DNA of 64,000 bases from Lipingzhangella_A rawalii (GTDB lineage: Bacteria; Actinomycetota; Actinomycetes; Streptosporangiales; Streptosporangiaceae). The position numbers and the translations under genes were made by a program. The notes below the pieces were generated by a model. The model did no database searches. It was not told where the DNA came from and worked only from the letters and a program-made list of their open reading frames with translations. This document shows, one piece after another, positions 62,167-64,000 of the stretch; position 1 is the stretch's first letter, and every line of letters begins with the position of its first letter. The stretch is taken from positions 372,001-436,000 of the forward strand of contig NZ_JAVLVT010000001.1 of the NCBI RefSeq assembly GCF_031628175.1. Direction: 5' to 3'.

Positions 62167-62502
62167 ATGGTATACGTCATCGCTGAACCCTGTGTCGATA
62201 TCAAGGACAAGTCCTGTCTCGATGTCTTCCCGGTCGACTGCATATATGAGGGTGGGCGCAGCCTCTACATACATCCCGACGAGTGCATCGACTGCACAGC
62301 TTGTGAGCCAGTCTGTCCGGTGGAAGTCATTTATGAGGAAACGGAACTGTCCGATGAATGGCAAGCGTACTCTCAGATCAACGCGGAGTTCTTCGGTGAG
62401 GTGAACTCTCTGGAAATCCCGGGAAGAGCGGACAACTTCAAGCGCTCGCTCGCCGATCACCCACTTGTGTCGGTGCTGCCGAGGAACGAACAGATCCCCT
62501 GA
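62167..62502 (+). CDS. fdxA: Seven-iron-type ferredoxin with a substituted cluster ligand
   Basis: A 111-residue FdxA-type ferredoxin. Cysteines are at 9, 17, 25, 40, 43, 46 and 50 (ECIDCTACEPVCPV at the end of the core). By alignment with Azotobacter ferredoxin I, 9, 17 and 50 bind the [3Fe-4S] cluster and 40, 43 and 46 three corners of the [4Fe-4S] cluster. The fourth ligand, normally Cys in CPVDC, is Phe21 here (VFPVDC, codon TTC). Cys25 could replace it. The C-terminal 50 residues are the usual extension. It probably feeds electrons to the radical SAM protein encoded 65 bases downstream. ATG 62167 follows GTGGGGA. Confidence 0.9.
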   Translation: MVYVIAEPCVDIKDKSCLDVFPVDCIYEGGRSLYIHPDECIDCTACEPVCPVEVIYEETELSDEWQAYSQINAEFFGEVNSLEIPGRADNFKRSLADHPLVSVLPRNEQIP

Positions 62503-62567
62503 GCGCAGGAACGCACGGAGGCACCACCGGCTCCTCGGATAACCCATCAACCAGGCAGGAGCACACG

Positions 62568-64000
62568 ATGGCGAAGAAGAAATGGCAGGAGCACGGATAC
62601 CCGGCCCAACTGGCGGAACAGTTAGAGGACAAGGTGGTGAGGTGCCACCTCAGCCCCAGGAACTGCAAGATCAGACCCGGGCAACACGGCTTCTGCATGG
62701 TCCGCGCCAACCGGGACGGTGAACTGGTCAGCCTGAACTACGGGCGTTCGGTCCACGCCACCGAGGAAACCATCGAGACCGAAGCGGTCTTCCACTACGA
62801 GCCGGGCGCGCGCATCCTTTCCATGGGGAACATCGGATGCATGCTCAACTGCGATTACTGCCACAACTGGAAGACGTCTCAGGCGCGTTTCGTGGAGGAT
62901 AAGGACGTCTTCCACTACACCCCCGAAGAGGTGGTGGATATCGCCGAGCGCCATGGCATCCAGGTTATCTCCTGGACCTACAATGACCCGGTCGTCTGGC
63001 ACGAGTTCGTCACAGAGACCGCTCGCCTCGCCAAAAGCAGGGGAATCATCAACCTGTACAAGTCGGCCTTCTTTATCTCACCGGAAGCCGTCGAGGAACT
63101 TATCCCGGTGATCGACATCTTCTCGGTGTCGATCAAATCGATGGATCCGAAGTATTATCGGAAGATCACCAAGGGGTGGATCGAACCGGTGCTCGAAGCG
63201 ACGGAGCAGGTCTACCGAGCGGGACGTCACGTCGAGGTCTCCACACTGATGGTGACGGACCTGAGCGACAGCGAGCAGAACGCCAGAGACATGGCCAGGT
63301 TCGTCGGTGAATGCCTCGGCCCGGAGGTTCCCACCCACTTCGTGAGGTTCCACCCCGACTACAAGATGACGGACACCATCCGCACGCCAGTAGAACGGCT
63401 GGAGCACGCACGTCGCGTGTCCCTGGACATGGGCTTGGAGCACGTCTACCTCGGCAATGTCTACGACACCGAATCCACCAACACCTGGTGTCGCGGCTGT
63501 GGTCTGCTCCAGATCACTCGATATGGCCTAAACGCGCAATTGGTCGGAGTCACGCCGGACGGCAGGTGCTCGGGGTGCGGACTCGACGCGCACATCAAGC
63601 GCGTACCGAATCCCGTGGCGGCCCAGGCCACGTTGGATGAACTCCCCGCGCATGAAACCTATGACTTGGCCCACTTCGACTGGCACGGGGACATCCGCGC
63701 CGTCCACGTCCAGGTGGAGAACACCAGCGACAGGCCGCAGGAAGTGTTCCATCGCCGTGTCCGCAGGGACAACCCAAACACAGGATGGACAAGGATCGCG
63801 CTGGAGCCGCAGGAGAGCTACCGGTTCATCAGCGCGGAGTCCTTCAACGACGAGATCGGGGTGGTCGTCGCGGTCCCCAACGGATGTACCTCCAGTCTCC
63901 ACCAGGTCTTCGATCGCGCCCATTTTCCCACCACCGAGGCGGCAGCCGGAACTCAGAATGCCGACATCACTCCCCTTCCCCTCTACGTCCGCCCCACCCG
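62568..64000 (+). CDS. AmrS/PflA-like radical SAM protein with extra C-terminal domain (partial)
   Basis: The gene is open from ATG 62568 (CAGGAG site upstream) to the window edge, 477 codons so far. The N-terminal knuckle RCHLSPRNCKIRPGQHGFC and SLNYGRSV are as in the AmmeMemoRadiSam/PflA-like group. The cluster motif is CMLNCDYC (C91, C95, C98). YNDPVVWHEF, a SAM-binding stretch, and two CxxC pairs (WCRGCG and CSGCG, about 310-345) follow. After about residue 360 comes a further domain, likely beta-sandwich (VHVQVENTSDRPQEVFHRRV), which is not part of the usual family. The reaction is unknown. The ferredoxin gene next to it likely supplies electrons. Confidence 0.85.
   Translation, partial: MAKKKWQEHGYPAQLAEQLEDKVVRCHLSPRNCKIRPGQHGFCMVRANRDGELVSLNYGRSVHATEETIETEAVFHYEPGARILSMGNIGCMLNCDYCHNWKTSQARFVEDKDVFHYTPEEVVDIAERHGIQVISWTYNDPVVWHEFVTETARLAKSRGIINLYKSAFFISPEAVEELIPVIDIFSVSIKSMDPKYYRKITKGWIEPVLEATEQVYRAGRHVEVSTLMVTDLSDSEQNARDMARFVGECLGPEVPTHFVRFHPDYKMTDTIRTPVERLEHARRVSLDMGLEHVYLGNVYDTESTNTWCRGCGLLQITRYGLNAQLVGVTPDGRCSGCGLDAHIKRVPNPVAAQATLDELPAHETYDLAHFDWHGDIRAVHVQVENTSDRPQEVFHRRVRRDNPNTGWTRIALEPQESYRFISAESFNDEIGVVVAVPNGCTSSLHQVFDRAHFPTTEAAAGTQNADITPLPLYVRPT

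Noticed and set aside
1..64000. CRISPR arrays, rRNA genes, prophage or integrase genes
   Set aside because: No regular repeats with spacers, no rRNA-like stretches and no integrase or phage structural genes were recognised on either strand.

Overview
The window is high-GC DNA with strong G/C bias at third codon positions, many GTG starts and short gene spacing. This points to an actinomycete. The mix of families (PucR, DUF2332, F420/FMN split-barrel proteins, DrrA/DrrB, AA10 chitin-type monooxygenase, VapBC, modular PKS) suggests a filamentous genus of the Nocardiopsaceae/Streptomyces kind; that placement is inference from gene content only. No rRNA, tRNA or CRISPR array was found.

Layout. 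1-8.5 kb: end of a PabB-type gene, a DUF2332 gene, a bile-acid-type symporter, a PLP aminotransferase with a D-Ala-D-Ala ligase-like gene, PtsI, and a SanA/YdcF-like membrane protein. 8.6-9.0 kb: an alpha/beta hydrolase ruin. 9.0-17.7 kb: a purine-use locus with an NCS2 permease, a four-gene operon for a xanthine-dehydrogenase-type enzyme plus an amidohydrolase of the guanine/8-oxoguanine deaminase type, and a divergent PucR regulator. 17.7-21.6 kb: an MFS transporter, then an ArsR-type regulator facing a short P450 and a PEP-mutase-family gene across a predicted operator. 21.6-32.6 kb: housekeeping and stress genes (IS701-like remnant, NUDIX, membrane Ser/Thr kinase, flavin reductase, threonine-dehydratase-like enzyme, ferredoxin-like protein, nitronate monooxygenase) and an AraC/VOC/UvrA-like set that looks like a drug-resistance unit. 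32.7-38.3 kb: the last module of a type I PKS (AT-DH-KR-ACP-TE) whose KS is cut off inside a conserved motif and joined to the remains of a lipoprotein-like gene. 38.3-46 kb: aldo/keto reductase, DMT transporter, fhs with a structured leader, small oxidoreductase-like genes, a damaged VapBC pair and a frameshifted aminotransferase. 46-53 kb: desaturase, DapA-like protein, a decayed gene, and an amidohydrolase/RpiR/SSS-transporter unit with two matching operators. 53-61 kb: methyltransferase, HhH-GPD protein, SRPBCC protein, secreted AA10 monooxygenase, kinase, EcsC-like protein and a DrrA/DrrB exporter. 61.1-61.9 kb: an IS5-type transposase ruin. 62-64 kb: a new unit with its own promoter, encoding a ferredoxin and a radical SAM protein that runs off the window.

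The most novel part is the right edge. A seven-iron-type ferredoxin with a Phe in place of one cluster Cys is paired with an AmrS/PflA-like radical SAM enzyme carrying an extra C-terminal domain. The unit lies just past a degraded transposase and a lower-GC leader, so it may be the start of an acquired modification or biosynthesis operon. Second in interest are the broken PKS junction and the predicted operators for the ArsR and RpiR regulators. Several genes are broken by frameshift, nonsense change or deletion; two of the frameshifts lie in C-runs and should be checked against raw reads.
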